DNA from: Arthrobacter luteolus NBRC 107841
GTDB taxonomy: Bacteria > Actinomycetota > Actinomycetes > Actinomycetales > Micrococcaceae
Assembly: GCF_001552075.1 (NCBI RefSeq)
Contig: NZ_BCQM01000008.1
Coordinates: 1 to 64,000, forward strand
Length of the DNA stretch: 64,000 bases
Direction: 5' to 3'
The position numbers and the translations under genes are program-made. Below the pieces are notes generated by a model that worked only from the letters and a program-made list of their open reading frames with translations, did not search any database and was not told where the DNA came from. Shown here in pieces: positions 33,325-41,956 of this stretch (position 1 is its first letter; every line of letters starts with the position of its first letter).

Positions 33325-33894
33325 TCACTGCCGGTCGGTCAGGACCTCCAGGAAATCCTCGTCGACCCTGCGCAGCTGCGGCAGTACCGGGCGCAGGGTC
33401 GCTTCCGGAGCGGTCAGCTGCCAGCCTTCGTCGACGTCGTCGTCGGTGATCACCGCCGCCACGTGGCTCTCGAGCACGGTCATGTGGAGGCCGTGCAGGA
33501 CAGTGATCAGCTGCTGGGCGCCTTTGGTTCCTCCGCGGGTTCCGTAGGTCAGGACGCTTGCCGGCTTGTCCCGCCACTCCACGTATAAGTAGTCCAGGGC
33601 GTTCTTCAGCACGGCCGGGTAACCCCAGTTGTACTGCGGAAAGACAAAGAAGAACCCGTTAAACTCACGGACCAGCCGACTCCACCGGCGGGTGTGCTCG
33701 TGCTGATAGTCCTGCAGCGCGGGTTTGAGTGGTTCATCGAGCAGCGGCAGGTCCACGTCCGCCAGGTCCAGCAGCTCGTACTGAAGCGGGCTGCCGGACT
33801 GCAGTCCGGCCTGCGCCCAGGCGGCCACCACCGGGCAGATCCGGGCCGGCCGCGTGCTGCCCACAACGACGGCGATTCGGCTGGGAACCTGCAT
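33325..33894 (-). CDS. NADPH-dependent FMN reductase family protein
   Basis: A 189-residue flavodoxin-fold oxidoreductase. The phosphate loop is Val-Gly-Ser-Thr-Arg-Pro-Ala-Arg (about 11-18), and Phe-Pro-Gln-Tyr-Asn-Trp-Gly-Tyr-Pro-Ala-Val-Leu-Lys-Asn-Ala-Leu-Asp (about 85-101) is the family's flavin and dimer motif. Gly-Thr-Arg-Gly-Gly follows near 118. It would reduce FMN, quinones or azo/nitro compounds with NADPH. It is convergent with the CocE gene and 62 bases downstream of the TetR gene on the same strand, so it may be co-transcribed with that TetR. Confidence 0.9.
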   Translation of the reverse strand: MQVPSRIAVVVGSTRPARICPVVAAWAQAGLQSGSPLQYELLDLADVDLPLLDEPLKPALQDYQHEHTRRWSRLVREFNGFFFVFPQYNWGYPAVLKNALDYLYVEWRDKPASVLTYGTRGGTKGAQQLITVLHGLHMTVLESHVAAVITDDDVDEGWQLTAPEATLRPVLPQLRRVDEDFLEVLTDRQ

Positions 33895-33956
33895 GGGACA
33901 CCTCCCGGAACAGCGGCTGGTTCCGGAACCAATTGTCCCGCACCAGGGCCGTGAAA

Positions 33957-34538
33957 CTAGGGGGTCTGGTAAGCCCCGGCCGCTGCCCGGGCCAATCGGC
34001 GGCCGGTGTCGATGGGGTCAGCCGGTGAACCCCGCAGGAAAGCGGCCAGCGTACCGGTATACGCCAGCAGCACTTCATCGGCCAGGCTGCCCGCCTGCGG
34101 GCCGGCGACCGGTTCGGAAAGGTGCCGGAGCCGATCGGTCAGCAGGGTGGTGTCAGCAGCCAGCACCTCGCCGATTTCTCCGGCTGCGTCGGGCAGTTCC
34201 GTGGCAGCGGCAAGGAAGGCACACCACCGGGCCGCCTGGCCGGGTCTAGCCCGGTAGGCTGCCAGGGCGTCGAACACGGCCAGCAGCCGGCCCGTGTCAT
34301 CCCGGGCCGCAATGATGTGCTGGTCCCAGACCGCTCTCCATTCCGCCAGCCGCTGGCGGAGCGTCTCGGCAACCAGCCCGTCCTTGCTGCCGAACTGCGC
34401 GTACAGCGTCGCCGCGGAAACATCCGCCTGGCGCAGCAGCTCATCCACCGGCGTCGCCCGGATGCCCCGGTCAAAGAACACCCGGTCGGCAGCCTGGAGC
34501 AGCCTGTTGCGGGCGGATGGTCGCTGGACGGTGGTCAT
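33957..34538 (-). CDS. TetR/AcrR family transcriptional regulator
   Basis: A 193-residue repressor. The helix-turn-helix lies in Ile-Arg-Ala-Thr-Pro-Val-Asp-Glu-Leu-Leu-Arg-Gln-Ala-Asp-Val-Ser-Ala-Ala-Thr-Leu-then Tyr-Ala-Gln-Phe (about 26-50). It is divergent from a YbfB/YjiJ-type MFS gene across 89 bases that contain two AACGA-type dyads; it most likely represses both itself and the exporter. Confidence 0.9.
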   Translation of the reverse strand: MTTVQRPSARNRLLQAADRVFFDRGIRATPVDELLRQADVSAATLYAQFGSKDGLVAETLRQRLAEWRAVWDQHIIAARDDTGRLLAVFDALAAYRARPGQAARWCAFLAAATELPDAAGEIGEVLAADTTLLTDRLRHLSEPVAGPQAGSLADEVLLAYTGTLAAFLRGSPADPIDTGRRLARAAAGAYQTP

Positions 34539-34563
34539 CTTCCCACTGTAGCCACACCTCGAA

Positions 34564-34601
34564 CAGAACGATAGTTCTGGTCTAGCGTAACGAGCGTTCT
34601 T
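34564..34601. promoter_or_regulatory. Two TetR-type operators between tetR and MFS genes
   Basis: CAGAAC-GATA-GTTCTG (34564-34579) is a perfect 6-4-6 palindrome. A weaker copy, TAACGAGCGTTCTT (34588-34601), repeats it 22 bases further on, about two helical turns. They sit between the divergent start codons, where a TetR repressor normally binds. Confidence 0.7.
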
Positions 34602-34627
34602 GTTTTTGGATTCTGCGGAGGTGAAAC

Positions 34628-35785
34628 ATGCGGCCCCTGGTTATCAGCGGCATGGTTTTGATTGCGGCCACCTATGGGCTGGCACGGTTCGGTTTCGGCT
34701 TCTTCCTGCCGCGCTTTACCGAAGCCTTCCAGCTGGCGCCGTCCGTCTCCGGGGCGATCCAGGCCGGAAGCTTCCTGTCCTACTGCGTCACTGCCGCTGC
34801 TGCGGCGCGCCTGGGCGCCCGGCCGCGCCTCGTCGTCGCCTGCGCCGGTGCCACAGCGGCCCTCGGATCAGCGGGAGTTGCTGCCGCACCAAATGCCGGG
34901 GTCCTGGCCGCCGGTGTGGTGATTGCCGGGGCCGGAGCAGGTTTCGCTACCCCCGGACTGGTCAGGCTGATCGAGCGCAACATCGCTGCCGAACGGCAGG
35001 AAAGCGCGCAGACAATCGTGAACGCCGGAACCGGGGCGGGAATCGTGGCAGCCGGCGTCCTGCTGATCCTCACGTCGGGGCAGTGGCGGCTGGGCTGGGC
35101 CGGGATCGCCGTCCTCTCCGCCCTTTCAGCCGCCGCCGTCCTCCGTTCCGACCGGTCTTCTTCCGGACCGGCCGCGGGAGACTCAGGGACAGCCGATTCG
35201 CCGCCGCTGCGGCTTGGCCTCCTGGCTGCGCTGGCCAAGCCGCTGGCCGCGGCCCTCCTCGCCGGTGCCTCCAGCGCTGCCGTCTGGACTTTTGGCCGCA
35301 CCATCATCGCCGGTTCGGGCACCGGCACGCAGATGTACTCCGTCACAGCGTGGATGGTTTTGGGAGCGTTCGGCGTACTGGGTGCTTTCGCGGGCAGGCT
35401 GGTCCAGGCCGCCAGCCTGCGAACAGCATGGGCCGGGACGGTGCTGGCGATGGCCGCCGCGACCTTCCTCCTGGGTATGGCGCCGGGGGCTCCGGTGGCC
35501 GCTTATGCCGCAGCCGCACTCTTCGGCGGAGGCTATACCGCGATGAGCGGTGTCCTCATCGTCTGGGCGGTCCGCGCTGTCCCGGACCAGGCCTCCGCCG
35601 GCACGGTGGTCCTGTTCATCGCCCTCGCCGCCGGACAGGCAGCCGGCTCAGCGGTACTGGGAGCCCTGTTCCGGGAGGATGCTCCGGCGCTGGTCTTCAC
35701 CGCCGCCGCCGTCGTCGGCATCCTGGCCGTGCTGCCCGCTGTGTGGTCCCGGCAGAAGACGCCGCGGCGCTTGTACGCTGGCTGA
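34628..35785 (+). CDS. MFS transporter, YbfB/YjiJ-like
   Basis: A 385-residue, 12-helix major facilitator protein. It opens Met-Arg-Pro-Leu-Val-Ile-Ser-Gly-Met-Val-Leu and has Tyr-Gly-Leu-Ala-Arg-Phe-Gly-Phe-Gly in the first helix, a pattern typical of the YbfB/YjiJ group, plus the usual Gly-Ala-Arg-Pro-Arg loop. Substrate unknown; the divergent TetR with dyads in between suggests an inducible efflux pump. GGAGG lies six bases before the ATG. Confidence 0.88.
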   Translation: MRPLVISGMVLIAATYGLARFGFGFFLPRFTEAFQLAPSVSGAIQAGSFLSYCVTAAAAARLGARPRLVVACAGATAALGSAGVAAAPNAGVLAAGVVIAGAGAGFATPGLVRLIERNIAAERQESAQTIVNAGTGAGIVAAGVLLILTSGQWRLGWAGIAVLSALSAAAVLRSDRSSSGPAAGDSGTADSPPLRLGLLAALAKPLAAALLAGASSAAVWTFGRTIIAGSGTGTQMYSVTAWMVLGAFGVLGAFAGRLVQAASLRTAWAGTVLAMAAATFLLGMAPGAPVAAYAAAALFGGGYTAMSGVLIVWAVRAVPDQASAGTVVLFIALAAGQAAGSAVLGALFREDAPALVFTAAAVVGILAVLPAVWSRQKTPRRLYAG

Positions 35786-35796
35786 AACCTGTTAGG

Positions 35797-35838
35797 CGGG
35801 AGCCGGAGCGGGAGCGGGAGCGGGAGCCGGAGCCGGAA
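35797..35838. repeat. Hexanucleotide repeat CSGGAG
   Basis: Seven tandem hexamers (CGGGAG or CCGGAG, last one CCGGAA) start 11 bases after the MFS stop. It is purine-rich on the plus strand and lies outside any credible gene. Confidence 0.85.
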
Positions 35839-35847
35839 TTCCGGGGA

Positions 35848-35880
35848 GCCCGGAGAGACTCCCGGGCACCTCCGTTTTGT
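35848..35880 (+). terminator. Probable terminator after MFS gene
   Basis: GCCCGGAG-AGA-CTCCCGGGC forms an eight-pair stem with one bulge. A short TTTT occurs seven bases after the stem, so it is a weaker intrinsic terminator. Confidence 0.5.
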
Positions 35881-35954
35881 CCGGTGGACCGTGTCCCCCT
35901 ACCGTGGTTCCGTAGGTGCGCGCCGTCGTCCTGCGGAAAGGACGCCGGATCCAC

Positions 35955-37181
35955 ATGGGGAACAGTACTGCCGTGGTGGCGGCGCCGGAGCGGACGAAGG
36001 CACCGGATGCACCAGCCGGCAAGGCCGGGCTGGTTCTGCTGGCCGTCTGCATTGTGCTGATCGGCTTGAATCTCCGCACGGTCTTTTCCAGCTTCTCCGC
36101 GATCCTGCCGGAGATCACCGCGGCATCAGGGATTCCTGCCAGCTTGGTGACGGTCCTGACCACCGGCCCGGTGCTGTTGCTTGGGCTTGCTGCCCCGGCC
36201 GCACCGCCGCTGGCCCGCCGGTTCGGCACCGAACGGACGATCCTGGCAGCGATGCTGCTGCTGACCGCGGGTTTGGCTGTGCGCGGAGCCGGAGATTTCG
36301 TGGCGATGACCGCCGGAACCATCGCGGCGGGAGCGGGGATCGGCGTCGTAAATGTCCTGCTGCCCACCCTCGTGAAGCGCGACTTCCAGCACCGGCTGGG
36401 CCTGATGAGCGGCTTGTACACCGGTGCCATCTGCGCCGCTGCCGCACTCGGCGCCGGGCTGACGCACCCGCTGCTGGAGGCCACCGGCTCCTGGCAGGCA
36501 GCCCTGGGATTCTGGGCGCTGCCGGCCGCCGCCGTCGTCCTGCTGTTCGCCCCGCTGGCCCTGCGGCGCCGCCCCAGCGGCAGTGACCGGCAGGCAGCCG
36601 CCGGTCCGCCGGTCTGGCGCTCGCCGCTGGCCTGGCAGATCACCGGTTTTATGGCCCTGCAGGCCATGATGTCCTTCAGCGTTTTCGCCTGGCTGGCACC
36701 GATCCTGCGTGACCGGGGGATCGACGGCGGCACGGCCGGTTACGTTGTGGCCGGCTCGATCGTGGTGCAGGTCCTGGGATCCTTCCTCGCTCCGCCGCTG
36801 GCCGCGCGGCTGCGCAGCCAGAGCTGGCTGAATGCCGTGATCGCGCTGCTGACCGGCACCGGATTCGCCCTGGTGATCCTCGGCCCGCTGGAGCTGGTGT
36901 GGCTCTGGGCCGTCCTGCTCGGTGTTGGGCAGGGCAGCCTGACCGCGCTCGCGCTGACCATGATTGTGCTGCGCACCCGTGACGCAGGAACCGCGGCACG
37001 GGTGTCGGGCATGATGCAGTGCGTGGGTTACGGCGTGGGATCTTCCGGCACCCTGCTGGTGGGTGTCCTGCACACCGCCACCGGATCCTTCACCCCGGCC
37101 GCGCTCATGTTCCTGATCATCGGCGCCGCTGCTGCCGTGATGGGCAGCCTGTCCGGACGCCGCCGTTTTGTGGGCGGATAA
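35955..37181 (+). CDS. MFS transporter, CynX/NimT-like
   Basis: A 408-residue, 12-helix transporter. Leu-Ile-Gly-Leu-Asn-Leu-Arg-Thr-Val-Phe-Ser-Ser-Phe in helix 1 and Arg-Asp-Phe-Gln-His-Arg-Leu-Gly-Leu-Met-Ser-Gly-Leu-Tyr-Thr in helix 5 are hallmarks of the CynX/NimT branch (cyanate and 2-nitroimidazole transporters). The substrate is not readable. I chose the ATG at 35955 (Met-Gly-Asn-Ser), preceded by GGAAAGGAC at about 13 bases; a GTG at 35916 lacks any site. It stands alone between a repeat-terminator region and the convergent SMP-30 gene. Confidence 0.88.
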   Translation: MGNSTAVVAAPERTKAPDAPAGKAGLVLLAVCIVLIGLNLRTVFSSFSAILPEITAASGIPASLVTVLTTGPVLLLGLAAPAAPPLARRFGTERTILAAMLLLTAGLAVRGAGDFVAMTAGTIAAGAGIGVVNVLLPTLVKRDFQHRLGLMSGLYTGAICAAAALGAGLTHPLLEATGSWQAALGFWALPAAAVVLLFAPLALRRRPSGSDRQAAAGPPVWRSPLAWQITGFMALQAMMSFSVFAWLAPILRDRGIDGGTAGYVVAGSIVVQVLGSFLAPPLAARLRSQSWLNAVIALLTGTGFALVILGPLELVWLWAVLLGVGQGSLTALALTMIVLRTRDAGTAARVSGMMQCVGYGVGSSGTLLVGVLHTATGSFTPAALMFLIIGAAAAVMGSLSGRRRFVGG

Positions 37182-37213
37182 GCCGTTTCCGCATCCGGGG
37201 CAGTGCCGGGCTG

Positions 37214-38053
37214 TTAGCGCCCCAGACCGGCAGCCACGCGTGAGAACGGCGCCGCGATGGTGCAGCCGTCGAGCGGGCCGGGGGCGGAAAGGCCCGTTGC
37301 TGCGCTGGTGACGATAACCCGCGGATCCGGTCCGTCCGTCAGGAGGACGCTGGTTGGCTGGGCCACCGGCAGGGCCAGCGAAGCCAGCAGTGAGGCATCG
37401 GCGGCATAGACGTCCAGGCGGGCTGCGCCCCAAACCGCATTCCAGATCCGGCCCAGTCCGTCAACATGCATTCCGTCGGGTGATCCACCCGTTGTCTGCG
37501 CAAAGGGCACTGTGTCCGCGGGATCCGACAGCGTGGAGCGCAGGATCCGGCCCGCTGCCGAATCGGCGATGAGCATGCCCAGCCCATCCGGCAGGAAAAC
37601 CGGACCGTTGGGGATATCGATGCCGGCCAGCATTTTCACCGCACCGCCGCCTGCTGGATCCCAGCGCCAGAGCGCGCCGTCCGGTTCGGAGCCGTTATGC
37701 ACCATCGTGCCGAACCAGAAAGAACCGTCCGGTGCCAGCGCGCCGTCGTTCACGCGGTAGCGGGCCGGATCGAGTCCGGTGTCTGCCAGCGGAACGTCCG
37801 TGCCGTCATTCAGAAGCACGACGACGCCGGTTCCGGCAGCAGCAATAAGGCGGCCGGTGCCGTCCTCCTCGGCCAGGCCAAGGGGCGTGCCGAGCTTGTG
37901 TGTGCGGCGGGGAAACGCCGGGCTGCCGGGCGTCCAGGCGTACATTTCCCCCTTCAGCAGATCAACCCACCGGATCCCGTCCGGGGTGCGGCGCAGTCCT
38001 TCTCCCAGCTCGTGGCGGTGGGCGCTGATCCGGGTCCATGCCTCTGTGCTCAT
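37214..38053 (-). CDS. SMP-30/gluconolactonase-family protein
   Basis: A 279-residue six-bladed beta-propeller lactonase. Leu-Gly-Glu-Gly (17-20) supplies the first metal Glu, Tyr-Arg-Val-Asn-Asp-Gly-Ala (substrate and metal Asn-Asp) lies near 115, Asp-Ile-Pro-Asn-Gly-Pro near 158 holds the next metal Asn, and Gly-Ser-Pro-Asp-Gly-Met near 204 holds the metal Asp. All four metal positions are therefore present. It hydrolyses a sugar-acid or related lactone. No sugar pathway genes are adjacent, so the substrate is open. Confidence 0.92.
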   Translation of the reverse strand: MSTEAWTRISAHRHELGEGLRRTPDGIRWVDLLKGEMYAWTPGSPAFPRRTHKLGTPLGLAEEDGTGRLIAAAGTGVVVLLNDGTDVPLADTGLDPARYRVNDGALAPDGSFWFGTMVHNGSEPDGALWRWDPAGGGAVKMLAGIDIPNGPVFLPDGLGMLIADSAAGRILRSTLSDPADTVPFAQTTGGSPDGMHVDGLGRIWNAVWGAARLDVYAADASLLASLALPVAQPTSVLLTDGPDPRVIVTSAATGLSAPGPLDGCTIAAPFSRVAAGLGR

Positions 38054-38162
38054 GCCGTGCCTTCCTGCGGTAGCCCCTAAGGCTAGCCGGTCCCCGCCAT
38101 GCGGCAGCGGATGTTATTCTCATCACTGCGAAGGCGGGCACGATCGTTGCTATCAACCTGGC

Positions 38163-38192
38163 ATTTTCCCGTGGCGGAAAGACCGCCGGGAT
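38163..38192 (+). promoter_or_regulatory. Hairpin in 5' region of deaminase gene
   Basis: TCCC-(GT)-GGCGG, loop AAAGA, CCGCC-GGGA folds into a nine-pair stem with a two-base bulge, about 25 bases upstream of the deaminase start. No T-run follows. It may be a leader structure; it does not match a purine riboswitch core. Confidence 0.3.
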
Positions 38193-38214
38193 TCTGATCG
38201 AGGGGGAAGTTCCC

Positions 38215-38685
38215 ATGACCACAGATGCCGCTTACCTGGAACGGGCCATTGAACTGGCCACCAGCAACGTCGCCGGCAACGGCGGACCGTTCGGAGCAGT
38301 GATCGTCGCCGCGGACGGGCAGGCCTTTGACGGGGTTAACCGCGTCACTGCCAACAACGATCCGACAGCGCACGCCGAAGTCACCGCGATCCGCAACGCC
38401 TGCGCCGCCCTGGAAACGTTCGATCTCTCCGGAGCCGTGCTGTACACCAGCTGCGAACCCTGCCCCATGTGCCTGGCCTCGGCACTGTGGGCTCGCGTGG
38501 ACCGGGTGGTGTTCGCCGCGGACCGGCACGACGCCGCCAGGGCCGGGTTCGACGACGCCGTCTTCTACGAGTACTTCGAAACCCCGCTGGAGGAGCGTTC
38601 CATGCCGGTGACCCAGATTCCCGGGCAGACCCGCAACGATCCTTTCGACGCCTGGAACGCTGCCGCTGACCGGACCGAGTATTAA
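38215..38685 (+). CDS. Nucleoside/guanine deaminase, cytidine-deaminase fold
   Basis: A 156-residue zinc deaminase. The zinc site is His-Ala-Glu-Val (His and proton-shuttling Glu, about 59-61) and Pro-Cys-Pro-Met-Cys (about 83-87), the tRNA-adenosine/guanine deaminase version. The C-terminal Phe-Tyr-Glu-Tyr-Phe-Glu-Thr-Pro and following residues resemble guanine deaminase GuaD of Bacillus rather than TadA. It would deaminate guanine or a related purine. GAGGGGG lies about eight bases before the ATG. It is divergent from the SMP-30 gene. Confidence 0.9.
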   Translation: MTTDAAYLERAIELATSNVAGNGGPFGAVIVAADGQAFDGVNRVTANNDPTAHAEVTAIRNACAALETFDLSGAVLYTSCEPCPMCLASALWARVDRVVFAADRHDAARAGFDDAVFYEYFETPLEERSMPVTQIPGQTRNDPFDAWNAAADRTEY

Positions 38686-38743
38686 ACCCGGCCCGGTTTT
38701 CCGCTAGGCGAGAACCGGTTGCGGTAAAAAACAGCCCCGGCGG

Positions 38744-39991
38744 ATGCATGTCAAAATGGAAGGGATGACTTCCCCTAACATTCCCCCAGCTGCCCTGAGC
38801 GTGCCCGGCAACAAGCCGCAGGTGCGCCCCGCAACCGAAGGCTGGGAGCAGGCCAAGGAGCCCGACGGCCGCCCCCTGCTGCAGTTCAAGTCGCCGCGTG
38901 TGTCCCAGCCGCCGGAACACCTGGCGGACCTGACGCTTGCCCAGCGCCAGGAGAAGCTGAAGTCCCTGGGCCTGCCCGCGTTCCGGGCCAAGCAGCTCTC
39001 GGTGCATTACTTCCAGCACTACACCACCGATCCGGAGAAGATGAGCGACCTCCCGAAGGAGCGCCGCGACGAGCTGGTGAAGGAAATGTTCCCGACCCTG
39101 CTCACCGAGGTGAAGCGGCTGACCACGGACAAGGGCGACACCATCAAGTTCCTCTGGCGCCTGTTCGACGGCTCGCTCGTCGAGTCGGTGCTGATGCGCT
39201 ACCCGGGCCGCATCACCCTGTGCGTCTCCAGCCAGTGCGGCTGCGGCATGAACTGCCCGTTCTGCGCCACCGGCCAGGCCGGGCTGACCCGCAACATGTC
39301 CGCCGCGGAGATCCTGGACCAGATTGTCCAGGCCAACCGGGTCATCGCCGAGGGCGGACTGGGCGGCAAGCGCCGCGACGGCGGGCACGACGCCGAGCGC
39401 GTCACCAACATCGTCTTTATGGGCATGGGTGAACCGCTGGCGAACTACAAGCGGGTGATGAACGCCGTCCACCGGATGGCTGCGGAAGCTCCCGAAGGCC
39501 TGGGCATGAGCGCCCGGAACATCACTGTCTCCACCGTGGGCCTGGTGCCGGCGATCAAGAAGCTCGCCGAGGAGAACATCCCGGTCACCTTCGCGCTGAG
39601 CCTGCACGCTCCGGATGATGAACTGCGTGATGAGCTGATCCCGGTCAACAGCCGCTGGAAAGTGGATGAGGCCCTCGACGCCGCGTACAACTACTACCGG
39701 GTCACCGGACGCCGTGTCTCGATCGAGTACGCCCTGATCAAGGACATGAACGACCACGCGTGGCGCGCCGATCTGCTGGCCAAGAAGCTGAACTCCCGCG
39801 GCCGCGGCTGGGTCCACGTGAACCCGATTCCGCTGAACCCGACGCCGGGCTCCATCTGGACCTCCCCGGAGCCGGAGGTGATCCAGGAGTTCATTGACCA
39901 CCTGCTCGACGCCGGGATTCCCACCACGGTGCGCGATACCCGCGGCAAGGAGATCGACGGCGCCTGCGGCCAGCTGGCAGCGGCGGACTAA
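38744..39991 (+). CDS. rlmN: 23S rRNA (adenine-2503-C2) methyltransferase RlmN
   Basis: Radical-SAM enzyme that methylates C2 of A2503 in 23S rRNA and also A37 of some tRNAs. The cluster motif is Cys167-Gly-Met-Asn-Cys171-Pro-Phe-Cys174 (CxxxCxxC), preceded by Ser-Ser-Gln-Cys-Gly. Val-Phe-Met-Gly-Met-Gly-Glu-Pro and Ala-Leu-Ser-Leu-His-Ala are the other family blocks. Length is 415 residues, with a variable 50-residue N-terminus. The start is uncertain: ATGs at 38744, 38756 and 38765 are all in frame and none has an ideally spaced site. Convergent with purB across a long stem-loop. Confidence 0.96.
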   Translation: MHVKMEGMTSPNIPPAALSVPGNKPQVRPATEGWEQAKEPDGRPLLQFKSPRVSQPPEHLADLTLAQRQEKLKSLGLPAFRAKQLSVHYFQHYTTDPEKMSDLPKERRDELVKEMFPTLLTEVKRLTTDKGDTIKFLWRLFDGSLVESVLMRYPGRITLCVSSQCGCGMNCPFCATGQAGLTRNMSAAEILDQIVQANRVIAEGGLGGKRRDGGHDAERVTNIVFMGMGEPLANYKRVMNAVHRMAAEAPEGLGMSARNITVSTVGLVPAIKKLAEENIPVTFALSLHAPDDELRDELIPVNSRWKVDEALDAAYNYYRVTGRRVSIEYALIKDMNDHAWRADLLAKKLNSRGRGWVHVNPIPLNPTPGSIWTSPEPEVIQEFIDHLLDAGIPTTVRDTRGKEIDGACGQLAAAD

Positions 39992-40007
39992 CGCCTGGCT
40001 TAAACGA

Positions 40008-40052
40008 ACGACGGCGGGAGGCCGGGTGATAAACCCGGCGCCCCGCCGTCGT
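40008..40052. terminator. Long bidirectional stem-loop between rlmN and purB
   Basis: ACGACGGCGGG and CCCGCCGTCGT form an 11-bp outer stem around an inner GCCGGGT/ACCCGGC hairpin. TTAA...CG flanks on both sides extend the symmetry. No strong T-run, but its place between convergent genes fits a shared terminator. Confidence 0.8.
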
Positions 40053-40063
40053 GCGTTAAAGCT

Positions 40064-41488
40064 CTACTTCTTCAGGTGATCCACCAGTGCATCGGCGATA
40101 CCCGTGTAGCTGGCCGGCGTCAGTGCGAGCAGACGCGCCTCGGCCTCGGCCGGCAGGCCCAGCCCGGAGACGAATTCCTTCATGCGGTCGGCGTCCACCC
40201 GGTTGCCGCGGGTGAGCTCCTTGAGCCGTTCGTAGGGGTTTTCCATGCCCGGGGCGCCGGCAATGGCCTCGGCGCGCATCACCATCTGGATGGCTTCGCC
40301 GAGCACCTCCCAGTTGGTGTCCAGGTCCGCAGCCAGGACGTCCTCCGCGACGTTCAGCCGCTCCAGGCCCTTGGCTACGTTGGAGATCGCCAGCAGTGAG
40401 TGGCCGAAGGCGACGCCGATGTTCCGCTGCGAGGAGGAGTCGGTGAGGTCGCGCTGCCAGCGGGAGGTGACCAGGGTGGATGCCAGGGTGTCCAGCAGGC
40501 CGTTGGAGATCTCCAGGTTGGCTTCGGCGTTTTCGAAGCGGATCGGGTTGACCTTGTGCGGCATCGTGGAGGACCCGGTGGCGCCGGCCACGGGAACCTG
40601 TGCGAAGTAGCCGATGGAGATGTAGCTCCAGACATCGGTGCAGAAGTTGTGCAGGATGCGGTTGAAGCGGGCCATGTCAGCGTAGAGCTCGGCCTGCCAG
40701 TCGTGGGATTCGATCTGCGTGGTGAGCGGGTTCCAGGTCAGGCCGAGGCCTTCGATGAACGTTTTTGCGACCTGCTGCCAGTCGGCACCGGGAACGGAGG
40801 CGTAGTGCGCGGCGTAGGTGCCCGTGGCGCCGTTGATCTTGCCGAGGAACTCGGTGGCGGCGACGCGGTCCAGCTGGCGGGTCAGGCGGTGGACCGTAAC
40901 GGCCAGTTCCTTGCCCAGCGTAGTGGGGGTGGCGGGCTGGCCGTGGGTGCGGGAGAGCATCGGCACCGAACGGGTGTCCTCCGCCATGGCGGCGATCTGA
41001 GCGGCCATCTTCCGGGCCGCGGGCAGCCAGACGTTCTCCACGGCACCCTTGATACCCAGGGCATAGGAGAGGTTGTTGATGTCCTCGGACGTGCAGCCGA
41101 AGTGCACCAGGGGTGTGAGGTCCTCGATCCCGATGGCGGCCAGCCGGCGGCCGATGAAGTACTCCACAGCCTTCACATCGTGGACGGTTACCTGCTCGAT
41201 CTCCGCCAGCTCATTCACGGAGTTTCCGTCGAAGCCGGAGACGATGTCCCGCAGCGCGGCCTGCTGTTCCGCTGAGAGCGGCGAGGTGCCCGGAAGGACG
41301 GAGTTCGAGGTCAGGTGGATCAGCCACTCGACCTCCACATGGGTGCGGTCCCGGTTCAGGGCAGCTTCGGAGAGGTAGTCCACCAGCGGGGCGGTTGCGG
41401 AACGGTAGCGCCCGTCCAGCGGGCCCAGCGCAATCGCTGGAGTCACGGAGGCAAGGGGGACGCGGGATGCTGAAGCAGAATCGGCCAT
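40064..41488 (-). CDS. purB: Adenylosuccinate lyase
   Basis: Catalyses two purine steps: SAICAR to AICAR and adenylosuccinate to AMP. The fumarase/aspartase signature is Gly-Ser-Ser-Thr-Met-Pro-His-Lys-Val-Asn-Pro (about 290-300), with the catalytic Ser in the mobile loop. Thr-Ser-Glu-Asp-Ile-Asn-Asn near 133 and Arg-Thr-His-Gly-Gln near 176 are the other two conserved regions. At 474 residues it belongs to the longer E. coli-like class. No other purine genes are adjacent. The upstream 187 bases hold no other gene. Confidence 0.97.
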   Translation of the reverse strand: MADSASASRVPLASVTPAIALGPLDGRYRSATAPLVDYLSEAALNRDRTHVEVEWLIHLTSNSVLPGTSPLSAEQQAALRDIVSGFDGNSVNELAEIEQVTVHDVKAVEYFIGRRLAAIGIEDLTPLVHFGCTSEDINNLSYALGIKGAVENVWLPAARKMAAQIAAMAEDTRSVPMLSRTHGQPATPTTLGKELAVTVHRLTRQLDRVAATEFLGKINGATGTYAAHYASVPGADWQQVAKTFIEGLGLTWNPLTTQIESHDWQAELYADMARFNRILHNFCTDVWSYISIGYFAQVPVAGATGSSTMPHKVNPIRFENAEANLEISNGLLDTLASTLVTSRWQRDLTDSSSQRNIGVAFGHSLLAISNVAKGLERLNVAEDVLAADLDTNWEVLGEAIQMVMRAEAIAGAPGMENPYERLKELTRGNRVDADRMKEFVSGLGLPAEAEARLLALTPASYTGIADALVDHLKK

Positions 41489-41675
41489 GGGGCAATTCTT
41501 TCATGTCCTGCGTGACGTCCGGCTCTGTGACTTCCGGCGGCACTTCTCCTGCACAGTGGGGGAGCAGCGGGGGGTGTCCCCAATCTGCAGAAATGGGGGC
41601 GCTGCGGCCCGATTCAAGCCGTACTTTTGTTCGCGGAAGCGCATGGCAAGCAGCTTATGAAAGGCGGAACAGCCG

Positions 41676-41954
41676 GTGACACTGCCACTTGAGGAGGGGT
41701 ACGCACGGGACCTGGCCGAGAACGCCGGACGGGCGGCCCAGGCACTGGAGGCGCACGCGGGGGAAATCCGCAGGCTGCAGGATGAGTGCAGCCAGTTCGA
41801 CCTCCAGCGCTGGCGTTCCGGGGCCGGGCAGCGGTTCCTGGAGCGCCTGCAGGACATCATCCGGGACCTGTCCGTGTGTGGCGAGGCGCTGGCACTGGCC
41901 GCAGCGGCCCGCCGCGAGCTGGCCCGCACGCCGCAGGACAGGGCCTGGGGCTAG
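41676..41954 (+). CDS. WXG100-like small helical protein
   Basis: A 92-residue all-helical protein with an Arg-Trp-Arg-Ser-Gly-Ala-Gly turn in the middle (about residues 45-51), in the position of the Trp-x-Gly turn of WXG100/ESX proteins. Heptad-like helices flank it. WXG100 proteins are exported by type VII systems, usually as dimers. The match is structural and weak; no ESX ATPase lies in the window. GTG start with AAAGGCGGA upstream. It ends two bases before the next gene, whose N-terminus is also helical, so the two products may pair. Confidence 0.6.
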   Translation: MTLPLEEGYARDLAENAGRAAQALEAHAGEIRRLQDECSQFDLQRWRSGAGQRFLERLQDIIRDLSVCGEALALAAAARRELARTPQDRAWG

Positions 41955-41956
41955 AA

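Noticed and set aside
38163-38192. Purine riboswitch upstream of the deaminase
   Set aside because: A single hairpin only; the three-way junction and conserved core bases of purine riboswitches are not present.
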